Source: Maribacter algarum (ex Lu et al. 2025) (nom. illeg.) (lineage in GTDB: Bacteria > Bacteroidota > Bacteroidia > Flavobacteriales > Flavobacteriaceae). From it: a DNA stretch of 64,000 nucleotides. This document shows positions 20,735-30,379 of this stretch, one piece after another. Numbering within the stretch: the first letter of the stretch is position 1; each line of letters opens with the position of its first letter. Below the pieces are notes generated by a model that saw only the letters and a list, made by a program, of their open reading frames with translations, was not told where the DNA came from and made no database searches. The position numbers and the translations under genes are program-made. The DNA lies in assembly GCA_947495915.1 (NCBI GenBank), contig CANMAW010000009.1, forward strand, positions 62,001 through 126,000. The letters run 5' to 3'.

Positions 20735-21172
20735 TTAAGCTCTTAGTATTTTAATTACTTGTAAGGTAGTAACGATCACTCCAATTAGGCTACCAATGAA
20801 TAAATAGATATTATTCTTATACGGGTAATTATTTTTTAGAAAAGCCTTTTTAGGTTGATCTTTAAGGTAAAAAACTTCTACAGTATCTCCCTTTTTATAA
20901 ACTTGTTCTTCTTGGTAATTCACACTTTTAATTTCAATGGTTTCTCCGTCTAAAGTTTTGAAATTAAAAACAGGGGCATGAATAGGTTTTCTGTCTTTAG
21001 TTAGTTTAGCATACCCAGTCTTAGTTGTGTAATGTTCAAAAATACCGGTGGTTTTTATCGCGTTTTTCTGATGTAGATAAAGATTGAATAAACCATTTGT
21101 AGCATAAGCAAGCAAACTAATAAATACGGCCAAAAAAAAGTAAATGAAAAAGGGGTGTATATTTTTGTACAT
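20735..21172 (-). CDS. DUF3592-like membrane protein
   Basis: Two TM helices flanking a small beta-rich domain (TGIFEHYTTKTGYAKL...VEVFYLKDQPKKAFL). Confidence 0.65.
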   Translation of the reverse strand: MYKNIHPFFIYFFLAVFISLLAYATNGLFNLYLHQKNAIKTTGIFEHYTTKTGYAKLTKDRKPIHAPVFNFKTLDGETIEIKSVNYQEEQVYKKGDTVEVFYLKDQPKKAFLKNNYPYKNNIYLFIGSLIGVIVTTLQVIKILRA

Positions 21173-21184
21173 GAAGTAGGGTTT

Positions 21185-22336
21185 TTAATTCCATTCAACT
21201 TGAAAAGGCATTTGGTTTAATTCATAGTCAAAATAAGGCCGAATAGCTTTTGAGCTGCCACACCAAACTACGGTTAATTTTTTGCTTTCGGGTTCAATAA
21301 CAACACTATGCATAACCGAATCGGTTTTGAGTAATTTGCCATTTCTACCATCTACCATGAGGTTCGGTCGCTCACTCGGAAGCTTAATAATGAATTCTTT
21401 TTTAGTAGGATGAATATTTACGAGTCTACAGCTCTCACCTCCAACGAGATGTTTTGTTTGTAACCCTAAGGAAGCACCATTGCAAAATCTGAAATTGAAT
21501 TTGGCTTCTTTTACTCTGAATTTACTCTCTAAGAGCTGCTCATCAGCCCAGCCTTTTTTTATTTCATAAATGTTCTCATCTAAAGTTGGCGGCGATTGAT
21601 ATAAGCCATAATAACCAACTCTAGGAAACCACCCCGGACTCACCCAGTCTGAACAAACAGGAACCGGCATGGCATGCCACTCTGTAGGTGAATTACAGAT
21701 TAAATTTTGGGCTGTTAATCTGTTGTGTGGGTCTTCAATATTGGGTAACTCTAGGGCTTCTAAGCCTTCGGTAGAAGGTTCAATAATAAATCCTTTTCCT
21801 GTGGGATTTCTAGGGTATCTAAAAGGGCTGCCATCAAAAATATCAAGTATATTTTCAGTGTATTTATAAGCAGGGTCGTTTTTAATTTTTTCTCGTAGGG
21901 GTTGCTCTGCAAGTAAGTCTTTACCGCCGTATGCAAATTTGTATGTTAAAGGCACTTCGTCAATGGTATCTGGTTCACTAAAAACTAACTTTCCATAGAC
22001 GTTTTTGTGTACTTTTCTATTTCCTATTAAAGCGAAATTTAATTTAGATTTTGAAATTTCAATAGCAGCATTAAATTCACTGGCTGCTGTTGTATTTCTT
22101 GCGATGCCTTTAACAACAATATCTGTAAAAGGTTTGTAATGATATAAATCAGAATCGTGAAGTATAGTTTCTGAAGACTCCGAATGATGTATAATATCTA
22201 GATGTAAAGGATCTTGTTCTTCACTTAAAGAACAGCTGCCATTATCGTTAATGGTGTAGGTACGCTTTGTCACAAGAGCTAGTATGTGTTTGCCTTTTGA
22301 GTTCTTACCTGATATTTGCTTGGTTGTAGTTTCCAT
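21185..22336 (-). CDS. DUF2169 family T6SS accessory/adaptor
   Basis: VPLTYKFAYGG, YPRNPTGKGFI, WHAMPVPVCSDWVSPGWFPRVGYYG motifs of DUF2169. Confidence 0.85.
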   Translation of the reverse strand: METTTKQISGKNSKGKHILALVTKRTYTINDNGSCSLSEEQDPLHLDIIHHSESSETILHDSDLYHYKPFTDIVVKGIARNTTAASEFNAAIEISKSKLNFALIGNRKVHKNVYGKLVFSEPDTIDEVPLTYKFAYGGKDLLAEQPLREKIKNDPAYKYTENILDIFDGSPFRYPRNPTGKGFIIEPSTEGLEALELPNIEDPHNRLTAQNLICNSPTEWHAMPVPVCSDWVSPGWFPRVGYYGLYQSPPTLDENIYEIKKGWADEQLLESKFRVKEAKFNFRFCNGASLGLQTKHLVGGESCRLVNIHPTKKEFIIKLPSERPNLMVDGRNGKLLKTDSVMHSVVIEPESKKLTVVWCGSSKAIRPYFDYELNQMPFQVEWN

Positions 22337-23098
22337 TTAATTAAATAAGGGTCCATCTTGATAATACTCGTTCATTACGGTATCAATCAAACTATCTGTT
22401 TCGTTTCCTGCAAATCCGGGAAGAGAGGTGAATGAATATCCCACTGGAGATCCTGTGAAAGCACCTATAGTCGCTTCTAATGCCTCCCCCAGAAATTGAG
22501 AAGTGTTAATTGATCTCACAAAAGGGTCTAGTACTGCGTTACCTAGAGAAACTTTAGAGGCGATTTGACCTGCTAAGCCTTTTGCTACTTTACCAGCGGC
22601 AAATGAAAGTGCTAAATCAAACGCAATACTAACAAGGCTGGCGCAAAAATCAGCCATGTTAAATCCAGCCATATTTGTACCTGGAGCGATTACCAAATTA
22701 GTATTCCATGGTACGGGGTCATAGCAGTTATAGTTAAATCCGACATAAATTAATGGAGCAATAGCCACAGCCTTACCTTCACTTAGCACTGAAAAGGCCC
22801 CAAATTCAGAGATCGATCCACTTGTTAATATCAATAGAGGAAACAATATATTTGCGGGTAAAGGTACATGGCCAATAAAAGGCCCTATATCTGAACCCCG
22901 CTGTAAGGTGAAAAAGTTATGCGAAAACACTGTTTTTGTTGTTGCTGCAGTAATGTTTAAACCGCCTAATACTTGTGCAACAATATGGGGCATGAATGGC
23001 GCAGGCAATGGTGGTGCAGGTGGTACTGCTGGTAGTACAGCGTTATGTAAATCTACTCCTACCATCGGATGAATATTGGTGTGTATTGAACAATGCAT
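22337..23098 (-). CDS. DUF4150-like PAAR-type protein with hydrophobic C-terminal extension
   Basis: NIHPMVGVDLHNAVLPAVPPAPPLPAPFMPHIVAQVLGG ... GSDIGPFIGH; helical Gly/Ala-rich C-terminus. Confidence 0.75.
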   Translation of the reverse strand: MHCSIHTNIHPMVGVDLHNAVLPAVPPAPPLPAPFMPHIVAQVLGGLNITAATTKTVFSHNFFTLQRGSDIGPFIGHVPLPANILFPLLILTSGSISEFGAFSVLSEGKAVAIAPLIYVGFNYNCYDPVPWNTNLVIAPGTNMAGFNMADFCASLVSIAFDLALSFAAGKVAKGLAGQIASKVSLGNAVLDPFVRSINTSQFLGEALEATIGAFTGSPVGYSFTSLPGFAGNETDSLIDTVMNEYYQDGPLFN

Positions 23099-23108
23099 AA
23101 GTTATACT

Positions 23109-24074
23109 TTAGGCGGAAATACTAAGACTCATTTGTCTTTTTTCCATTGGTTTAATGACATACTTAAAAGGCAACCGATAGCTGACAAATGCTTTTTGTT
23201 TGTCGGGTATGAGACCAATTTGATCTATTGCCATTTTTTTTTCAATTTGTTTTGTACCCAAAGAAATTGCGATATCTAATTCGGTATTAGGGGTGTGAAA
23301 ATTATATACTCCGTTTGTGGTTACTCCTTTAACAGTTATTATATCACCAGGATTAATGTGGTCAATGATCATCTCTTGAAAAGCAGAATTGAAAAATTTA
23401 GCATTTAGCTTTTCTATTTTGGTTTTATCAGGATTCAACTCTAGGTTATTTTTTGCTTTCAATGGCAAAATAGGCAGTGAAGACGTTCCTGCAGGTTCTA
23501 GCCAAGAATTCCATTTTTTTACGCGATTATCATGATGTTCAATATTTGGTAACGGCTTTCCAATAGCATCTTGTTTGGTGTGGTAATACCCTTTGCCATA
23601 TGGGTTTGTAGGATAAGGAATGTCTATTCCATCCCAATTATAATAGCCACCGAAAGCATTATGTAACGTCAGCGGAATTTCAGAAAAGGGTTCTGGAGCA
23701 CTTATTCTTAAGATGCCTAAAAATGATTTCCAGACGCGTTCTCCAAATATTTTTAATTGATGTATTACGGTGCCGTTTACTTCAATAATCACCTTACTTT
23801 CAGTACTTGTTTTGCCTTTTGGCGCTTTGGCACTACCAAATAACATAATATCAACGCCGCCTCTTTTATAAACATCATCTTTATCCATTGGGCCGTATTC
23901 ACTAACCCAATATTCTTGATGAAGTTCCCAGTCTTGTGCTTCGCTAATAGTTGCTTCACCTTCTTCATTCACATCATACATTATCTTACACATTAAAGAT
24001 GTCGCAATAATGTCATTTTGAAGTGCTGTTCTATGCACTAGGGTATGAAAAGATGTGTTGTTTGTAAAATCCAT
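23109..24074 (-). CDS. Second DUF2169 family protein
   Basis: IPLTLHNAFGGYYNWDG, YPTNPYGKGYY, NIEHHDNRV motifs. Confidence 0.82.
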   Translation of the reverse strand: MDFTNNTSFHTLVHRTALQNDIIATSLMCKIMYDVNEEGEATISEAQDWELHQEYWVSEYGPMDKDDVYKRGGVDIMLFGSAKAPKGKTSTESKVIIEVNGTVIHQLKIFGERVWKSFLGILRISAPEPFSEIPLTLHNAFGGYYNWDGIDIPYPTNPYGKGYYHTKQDAIGKPLPNIEHHDNRVKKWNSWLEPAGTSSLPILPLKAKNNLELNPDKTKIEKLNAKFFNSAFQEMIIDHINPGDIITVKGVTTNGVYNFHTPNTELDIAISLGTKQIEKKMAIDQIGLIPDKQKAFVSYRLPFKYVIKPMEKRQMSLSISA

Positions 24075-24080
24075 AGCATT

Positions 24081-24521
24081 TTAATCGCAGTTCAGTTTTA
24101 CGCGTTCACCATTTAATTTTATATCATCATTAGCCTTTAGTTTGATGTCTCCTAAATAGGCATTTAACTGTTGTGTTTTAGCTGTTTCGATATTGTCGCC
24201 ATCGGTAGTGATGGTCTTGTTTCCTTTAACCTGTTGATCAAGGTTTCCGTTACTTTTTAAATTCAGCTGTTTTTCACTTGCGATATGTACTTCCTTACCT
24301 GTTATATTCAATTTGTTAGCTGCGCTAATACATATGTTTTCTGCTTCAATGTTTAGCGTTGCTCCGGCAGTTGAAACTTCAATGGTAAAAAGCACAAGGC
24401 CTTTAGCGTTTCTAACCTTAATAACATCACCGTTATCTTCATTGTGAATAGCCAAACTATGACCCTTTTTTAAAGGCCGCTCATAAACCGGATTGCTTAT
24501 ATTACGTTCTTTTATCATCAT
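24081..24521 (-). CDS. Stand-alone VgrG-C/DUF3540-like beta-helix protein
   Basis: Tandem LNITGKEVHIASEKQLNLKSNGNLDQQVKGN / IKLKANDDIKLNGERVKLN gp5-type repeats; next to vgrG and DUF2169. Confidence 0.65.
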   Translation of the reverse strand: MMIKERNISNPVYERPLKKGHSLAIHNEDNGDVIKVRNAKGLVLFTIEVSTAGATLNIEAENICISAANKLNITGKEVHIASEKQLNLKSNGNLDQQVKGNKTITTDGDNIETAKTQQLNAYLGDIKLKANDDIKLNGERVKLNCD

Positions 24522-24522
24522 G

Positions 24523-26283
24523 CTAGTTTAATTTTACTTGTCCTCCTTTAATTTCTGTCATTGCCGTACCATCTAATTTCACTTGTGTACCTTCAACAAT
24601 AATTTCAGTTGTTCCTTCGATAGTAGATTGCATTCCTTTAGCCGATAGCTCTATATCACTAAGTAATTCGAGTAATTCAGATGCATGTATATGAATCTTT
24701 TTACCGTGAATATTAGTGTCGGTTTTCTTTTCAGAATCAGAACCAATATTGATGGTGGGTGAATTTATGTTTACCTCGCCTTTTAAAGCCAAAATATTAA
24801 GATTAGCCGTGGCATTAATAGTGATATCACCTTCACCGTTAAACACAATTTTGCTTTTTGATTTATCAATGATTGTAATACTACCCGTATTGTCATTAAA
24901 AATAAATTGACACCCAATTCTTGTCATAAATATGGTGATGTCGTTGCCCGGGGTATTGCTGTTGGCGGGTGGTCTTGAGTTAACAGTATATAAACCTGCC
25001 ATTACATAAGGTATTTCTGCATTACCTCCCTCAAAATTTACAACAACTTCTTCTCCAACTTCTGGAAGACAATAAAACCCTTTGCCGCTTCCAGCATGAG
25101 GTGACATCATTCGAATCCAAGGTGTGGTTTTATTTTGTTTCTTTTGCCAGGGAAATTGCACTTTAATTCTTCCAAGGGCATCTGGGTCATAATTGTCTTT
25201 AACGATTGCTAATTGACTTTCACTTTTTGGAAACGAATTAATATACGTAAACGGATAGGCATCAAAATTGCCAGAAACGCCTAAAAAATCATTTTTATAA
25301 TGACCACTTTGATCGGTAGTATGTATTACTTTGGTAACTCTATATTTTTCACCATCTACTTTAATAAAATTTCCAATTTTCACACCTGGGTTACTACTAC
25401 TCCCTTGAATAATAACTTCGTTTATTACCGTGCTTTCGTGTTGTGCTTTTACTTTAGCTTCTAATTGAATTTTAGCAATTGAAGAATTGTTATTGTTGTT
25501 CCAAGCAACGGTTTCTTGGCTAAAAATATCGTTCGATTTGTTGTAAACAAGCCCGGTCATTGCTGAAACCCCATTAGGTTTGGCTTGTTCATTATTTTCA
25601 TAAATTTCATCGGTCAAATAATCAGTGGTATAGAATTCATGCTTTTGTGGCTTTGGTATTAAGCTTACCTCGAATGAATCTAAATCTAAACCGTATTGCA
25701 GTTGTGTTTCTTTGATTTCGGGTTGTCCGAATATTACCCTATTGCCGTTGTAATAAAACCACTCGCCGTATTGTGCAGCTAGCCTGCTAATATACGCGTA
25801 GCCACTTTCGTTTTGCTGTACACAATAGTCAATCTTTTCTTTATATCTAGGAGCAATATCATAGGTTAAATGATGCGGTTTAAGCACGTCTTCTACGATA
25901 TAAGACAGATCTTTTTCGGTATAAGAATTGTAGTGGGCACCGTTATCAGCTTTAAGCGTTGGGCTTTTGGCTAAAATAACGATTTCATCGCCCGATCCAG
26001 AATTGGTTGTTTTAGAAATCTTTATCTCGCTAATAATCCCTTGAAACTCTAAGATTCCGAGATTTGACTGGCTTGATATAGAACCAATTTGAACCGTAAT
26101 TTTTTTGCCTAAAAATTCTTTACTTTTTTCACCAAACTCAGAAGATTCACTTTCGAAAGTATCCATTCGAAAAACTACTTCCAATATATGATGAGCATTG
26201 ACCTGTTGGTTCAGATATAAGTGCTTGAAATTTGCTACTTGTTTGCTATCAATATAGATGGATGTTTTAGAAAGTAAAGCCAT
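24523..26283 (-). CDS. vgrG: T6SS spike VgrG (TssI)
   Basis: Gp27-like N-terminus, PWQKKQNKTTPWIRMMSPHAGSGKGFYCLPEVGEEVVVNFEGGNAEIPYVMAGLYT gp5 OB domain, beta-helix C-terminus. Confidence 0.95.
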   Translation of the reverse strand: MALLSKTSIYIDSKQVANFKHLYLNQQVNAHHILEVVFRMDTFESESSEFGEKSKEFLGKKITVQIGSISSQSNLGILEFQGIISEIKISKTTNSGSGDEIVILAKSPTLKADNGAHYNSYTEKDLSYIVEDVLKPHHLTYDIAPRYKEKIDYCVQQNESGYAYISRLAAQYGEWFYYNGNRVIFGQPEIKETQLQYGLDLDSFEVSLIPKPQKHEFYTTDYLTDEIYENNEQAKPNGVSAMTGLVYNKSNDIFSQETVAWNNNNNSSIAKIQLEAKVKAQHESTVINEVIIQGSSSNPGVKIGNFIKVDGEKYRVTKVIHTTDQSGHYKNDFLGVSGNFDAYPFTYINSFPKSESQLAIVKDNYDPDALGRIKVQFPWQKKQNKTTPWIRMMSPHAGSGKGFYCLPEVGEEVVVNFEGGNAEIPYVMAGLYTVNSRPPANSNTPGNDITIFMTRIGCQFIFNDNTGSITIIDKSKSKIVFNGEGDITINATANLNILALKGEVNINSPTINIGSDSEKKTDTNIHGKKIHIHASELLELLSDIELSAKGMQSTIEGTTEIIVEGTQVKLDGTAMTEIKGGQVKLN

Positions 26284-26296
26284 AGTCTTTTAGGTT

Positions 26297-26689
26297 TTAG
26301 AAAATATCCCAAGTGTTTTCGTAACTAACATCATTGATATCTAATGCTCTTGCTGAAATTGCAATTCTAGTTTTCATAGGTAGCGTGTCTTCTGCATTGA
26401 ATTCTTCATGATAGCTCACACATATAGCATCATGAAAAGTCATTGTTTTATTGCTTGACATGCTGTCTCTGTTATAGAAAACTACTTCACCATCTTTAAA
26501 TGTATTGGGCAACACCATCCAAGCGAGAATGTCGGTATTGCTTGTTGACTCGAGCAGCAGATGTATTAAACCTGCACGTGGCAATTCAATGGGTCGACCG
26601 TCATGGCCAATACTTTGATTGAAGTCATAAGAGCATTGTAAAACATTCATCTCTTGGTCTTCAATAGTTAATTTTGCTAGAAAGGACAT
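26297..26689 (-). CDS. T6SS Hcp-like tube protein TssD (copy 2)
   Basis: MSFLAKLTIEDQEMNVLQCSYDFNQSIGHDGRPIELPRAGLIHLLLEST, Bacteroidetes TssD family. Confidence 0.88.
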   Translation of the reverse strand: MSFLAKLTIEDQEMNVLQCSYDFNQSIGHDGRPIELPRAGLIHLLLESTSNTDILAWMVLPNTFKDGEVVFYNRDSMSSNKTMTFHDAICVSYHEEFNAEDTLPMKTRIAISARALDINDVSYENTWDIF

Positions 26690-26781
26690 AGTTGCAGTTT
26701 TTTAAGTTTTTAATATTCAATTAAAGGGGGTTCGCGTTGTGGGCCCCTTTAATTGAATACAAAGCAATCAACCTATATGGT

Positions 26782-27168
26782 TTACACCCATTCGTTGACA
26801 TGCTCTCCATTACCAATGGAAATAGTTTTTGCAGAAATGGTAAAAGATTCTGACATCGGGTTTTCACCAGTAGAATCAAAATTTTCATGGTATCGCACCA
26901 AATATCCTTCTGTAAATTTGAGCTCTTTAGCAGTAGCGTCAGTGTCTCTTTTCAAGAAAACTATAGAACCATCTTTGCGCTCAAAGTTGTTGAACATCCA
27001 ATCAGAAATTGCGGTGTCTGACGTAGATTCAATCTCGCAATTGATACCACGATCTCTTGTGATCGAAGAAGGTCTGCCCGTAGCGTCAGTTTCTTGAAAT
27101 AATTCATAGTTACAATTCTTCACATTGTACTCATTTCCATTTACTTTTAATATTGCTTTAAAAGACAT
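26782..27168 (-). CDS. T6SS Hcp-like tube protein TssD (copy 1)
   Basis: MSFKAILKVNGNEYNVKNCNYELFQETDATGRPSSITRDRGINCEIEST. Confidence 0.9.
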   Translation of the reverse strand: MSFKAILKVNGNEYNVKNCNYELFQETDATGRPSSITRDRGINCEIESTSDTAISDWMFNNFERKDGSIVFLKRDTDATAKELKFTEGYLVRYHENFDSTGENPMSESFTISAKTISIGNGEHVNEWV

Positions 27169-27337
27169 AATATTAGAATTTTAGTTAATAATTAAGGTAT
27201 CTGTATATAAAACTTATGCAGTAAGAACGGTCTGTTAGTACAAGCGTTTAAGGGGAATTTCGATCGTTCAGGTTTCGTTTATTTACTAAAGAAAAGACTG
27301 AACTCTCGCTTGGCGCTGATCTAACTTTTAATAGTTA

Positions 27338-27372
27338 CTTTTTAATGTGTTTTAGAATTAAAAGGTTAACAT
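27338..27372 (-). promoter_or_regulatory. Bipartite promoter-like element upstream of hcp (ATGTTAACC-N16-CATTAAAAAG)
   Basis: Exact ATGTTAACCT 10-mer on the minus strand, oriented toward hcp; about 194 nt from the ATG. Confidence 0.55.
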
Positions 27373-27443
27373 CGTAAATCTGTTTTTTTTTGTTAAAAAG
27401 TGAAATTATGACTGTAATAATAGCCCGGTGTCAAGAGGTATAG

Positions 27444-28313
27444 TTAGTTTTCCGCTACCCTATTACAGATAATCACACTATCTTCTTTGATATTATTGGC
27501 AGCTACAGTTTTATTAAAATTAATGCGCTTTACGGTGCTCCACCAATTGGGTTTTAAATGAAAAGACCATGAGCAAGGCACTTGCGTCTTTTCGTCTAAA
27601 ATTTCAATTTCCCCTTCAGGATGTCGTTCATTGTAATCAACAAGAAAAAAGTAAAAAAGTTTACCAAACTCCATTGCTTGGGGTGCTTTTACTCTGAAAT
27701 TAGTAATGTCATCTTCATCTTCATTTTTACGAAATTCAAAACTGATGACTTTCGGATTTGCTAGCTCTTCTTTAGTGGGGTCTTTTATTTCTTTTCCTAA
27801 GGGGTATAGCCAACTATCATAAACCGGTATGGCAATTTCTAAGGCAAATTCATACATTTTATAAATCAACGTTGGAATTATAAATAATAATGCTGATGCT
27901 GCGAATAGGTAGCTGAACGAAGGTCTAAAGCGACTAACAATTTGTAGAAAAGCAATAAGCCCTAAACAGGTATAAGCAATTGTAAATAGAAACTCTGGAA
28001 AAAACTCAGCACTGTCACTTGATAACTCTGGAAAAAATTTGCGAAGCACGAAAAGATGTAAAATCCCCAAAGCAAAGAACATAAATTGAATACCGTAATA
28101 GCTGTTAATCGGAATGTCATTTAAAACTTTGTTTGAACTTAAAAGTGCCGTTAAAGCAAAAGTTAGTAAAACGAATAGGGCATAGCCAATCGCCATTTTT
28201 TTGTTTTTGGCAAATAGCTTTCGCAGCTTGGTAACCATTGTCATGATTAAGGTGCCAATAATGAATAACCCTATGTTGATTTTTAGAATATCGTTGTTAA
28301 TTATTGCATTCAT
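27444..28313 (-). CDS. tssN: T6SSiii membrane protein TssN
   Basis: About five TM helices then a C-terminal soluble domain; position in T6SSiii locus. Confidence 0.75.
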   Translation of the reverse strand: MNAIINNDILKINIGLFIIGTLIMTMVTKLRKLFAKNKKMAIGYALFVLLTFALTALLSSNKVLNDIPINSYYGIQFMFFALGILHLFVLRKFFPELSSDSAEFFPEFLFTIAYTCLGLIAFLQIVSRFRPSFSYLFAASALLFIIPTLIYKMYEFALEIAIPVYDSWLYPLGKEIKDPTKEELANPKVISFEFRKNEDEDDITNFRVKAPQAMEFGKLFYFFLVDYNERHPEGEIEILDEKTQVPCSWSFHLKPNWWSTVKRINFNKTVAANNIKEDSVIICNRVAEN

Positions 28314-28331
28314 GTTTTCCTGTTCTTTGAT

Positions 28332-29249
28332 TTACAAATAAGTTGAAATGCCCATTATTGGTTCTTGGGTTTCATTCAATAAAAATCCTACCTCACTATT
28401 AACCTTTACAATTACTTCGGTTTCGAGTTCTAGGGGTAGGAAATAATTATTAAATATTTCAATGAATTTCATAGCGCCATTTTGCTCTAAATATGTGTTG
28501 AGGTTTTCTGTTAATACTGGGCCGACCGTAATTTCTAGTTTCGGCTGTAGTATGGTATAATCTTCACCTTCAAGTACACTATTCACTCCCAATTGAAAAT
28601 CATCGGTATCCGTTGGTTTGTGGTATGCGTATATTTTTCGAAGATTTTTTCTACTAAAAGTCACCGTTTCCCCTAGTATTTTTTCTAAACATAATCGGGT
28701 CAATGCTAAGTCACCCGCAATTTTATGTGCATGGGGTAAAAGTTTGATCAATTGATGTAAGAATGAATCGGGAATGTTGTTTTCTAACTTCCAAAAATTG
28801 ATTAAAAAGTCATCTTTGAGGTTATAGAAGTTTGATAGTAATACTTTTTCATTCTTTTCAATTTGTAATCTTTGATAAAAGAATTCACTTTCTAGAGGAG
28901 CAAAGAATAATCGTGCCTCTTGCTCTTCTTGTTTATCAATTTTTCTTCTTGAGGTGTAGGTCTCCCCAGTTTTGCTAACATGAGGTGTGTGAAACAAGCC
29001 TTCAGGTAAGATATCATAAAGTCCGTTTCGTGATAAGCCGATAGTAATTTTGTCTTCATGAAGAACCTCGTCGATATCAACAATATCTCTTCTGTAGGCT
29101 CTATTAAAAGTGCCTTTGTTGGTGATGATAAAATCATCAAAAGAACCCTCAGAGTTATCTTCTATTTCAGCGAGTAGGGTTTCTGCCTTTAAGTTGTCAA
29201 AGACGGAGCATAATGCGGAGTATATGTTTTCGAGATCGGTTGGTCGCAT
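28332..29249 (-). CDS. tssG: T6SS baseplate subunit TssG (start at MRPTDLENIYS; ORF track extends to 29312)
   Basis: LSRNGLYDILPEGLFH, EARLFFAPLESEFFYQRLQIE; Bacteroidetes TssG pattern. Confidence 0.8.
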   Translation of the reverse strand: MRPTDLENIYSALCSVFDNLKAETLLAEIEDNSEGSFDDFIITNKGTFNRAYRRDIVDIDEVLHEDKITIGLSRNGLYDILPEGLFHTPHVSKTGETYTSRRKIDKQEEQEARLFFAPLESEFFYQRLQIEKNEKVLLSNFYNLKDDFLINFWKLENNIPDSFLHQLIKLLPHAHKIAGDLALTRLCLEKILGETVTFSRKNLRKIYAYHKPTDTDDFQLGVNSVLEGEDYTILQPKLEITVGPVLTENLNTYLEQNGAMKFIEIFNNYFLPLELETEVIVKVNSEVGFLLNETQEPIMGISTYL

Positions 29250-29260
29250 CAGGGTAAATT

Positions 29261-30334
29261 TTAATTTTTTGTAATTATTCTTCTTCCGCCAGCGTAGAAC
29301 CTGTTGGTCCAATAGGGCTCTGAAAGGTCACTGATTTTAACCCCTGGTTTACTGTTACCTCTTCGTGGTGTAGCATTCACAAACTTATGTTCACCCAAAT
29401 AGATGCCCACGTGGGTAATGGTGTCACCTACATCACCTCTCGCTCTGAAAAAAACAAGATCACCTTCTTGTAAAAATTGCATTCCAGAGAATGTTTCTGT
29501 GGCCTCAGAGTCCATTTGATTTTGGGCAGTTCGTTCAATAAACCCTCCATATACTTTTAAGAACAAACGCTGAGAGAACGAAGAGCAATCAATACCAGAT
29601 TTTGAATCGCCACCATATTCGTATGGAGTTTCCATCCACTCGTCAATAAAGGTATACAGCTCTGTATTTGTAATGTTTTCAGGTGTTGTGCCAATTATTT
29701 GAGCGTATTTGCGTTGCAAGGGAGTGATAGTAGGTTCTGATTGAACCACTTCATTTTTTTCTTCAGGAATGTCTTCATAGGTTACCGCAAGTACTTCTTT
29801 ATCCTTCTTTAAAAAGCCTAAAGGACCTTTCTTATCTTTTTGCAGCTTTTTTTTCTCCTTACTCAGTTTCTTCTCTTGCTTTTCGTTTTCTTTTCGAGTG
29901 GATTTTGTTAATTTTTTTCTTCGCTTTTTTTCTTGACTGGTTAATTCTAGCGCAATGTCTTGAACCTTTAATCTTTTACCTTTTATGGGGTTAATTAAAA
30001 AATAACCCTCCTCGTACCCGTCTTTTGAAATGACGATTAAAAATTCTTGCTGTGGCATGGCCTCATTGAACGTAAATTGGCCGTTACTATCGGTGCTTTC
30101 AACAAAAGCCGTACCCTGAAGTGAAACTATGGCGCCAACTATTCTAGTATTATTCCCTTTCTCAATTATCGAACCTGTAATGATGGTGTTTTGAGCAAAA
30201 CTACTGAAGCACATGGCGAGCATAATAACCAACACTAAAGTGAGCTGTGTCATTTTGAACCTAGCTTTTAAAGCTGTAAAGTCCTTCTGATTAATTATAG
30301 CAGTATGAGTTCTGAAATTAGAATTTGAATACAT
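29261..30334 (-). CDS. NlpC/P60 cysteine peptidase (D,L-endopeptidase-like) with carboxypeptidase-regulatory-like domain and Lys-rich linker; signal-peptide start at 30253 possible
   Basis: YGGDSKSGIDCSSFSQRLF ... GDLVFFRARGDVGDTITHVGIYLGEHKFVNA; VTGSIIEKGNNTRIVGAIVSLQGT. Confidence 0.9.
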   Translation of the reverse strand: MYSNSNFRTHTAIINQKDFTALKARFKMTQLTLVLVIMLAMCFSSFAQNTIITGSIIEKGNNTRIVGAIVSLQGTAFVESTDSNGQFTFNEAMPQQEFLIVISKDGYEEGYFLINPIKGKRLKVQDIALELTSQEKKRRKKLTKSTRKENEKQEKKLSKEKKKLQKDKKGPLGFLKKDKEVLAVTYEDIPEEKNEVVQSEPTITPLQRKYAQIIGTTPENITNTELYTFIDEWMETPYEYGGDSKSGIDCSSFSQRLFLKVYGGFIERTAQNQMDSEATETFSGMQFLQEGDLVFFRARGDVGDTITHVGIYLGEHKFVNATPRRGNSKPGVKISDLSEPYWTNRFYAGGRRIITKN

Positions 30335-30379
30335 GATTTTAAAATATTTATAGGAAACAGGTTTCGGTTTTTATCTATA

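Noticed and set aside
23076-23279. Plus-strand ORF 23076-23279
   Set aside because: Overlaps DUF2169/DUF4150 genes antisense; no domain.
26753-27097. Plus-strand ORF 26753-27097
   Set aside because: Antisense to hcp copy 1, which is clearly the real gene.
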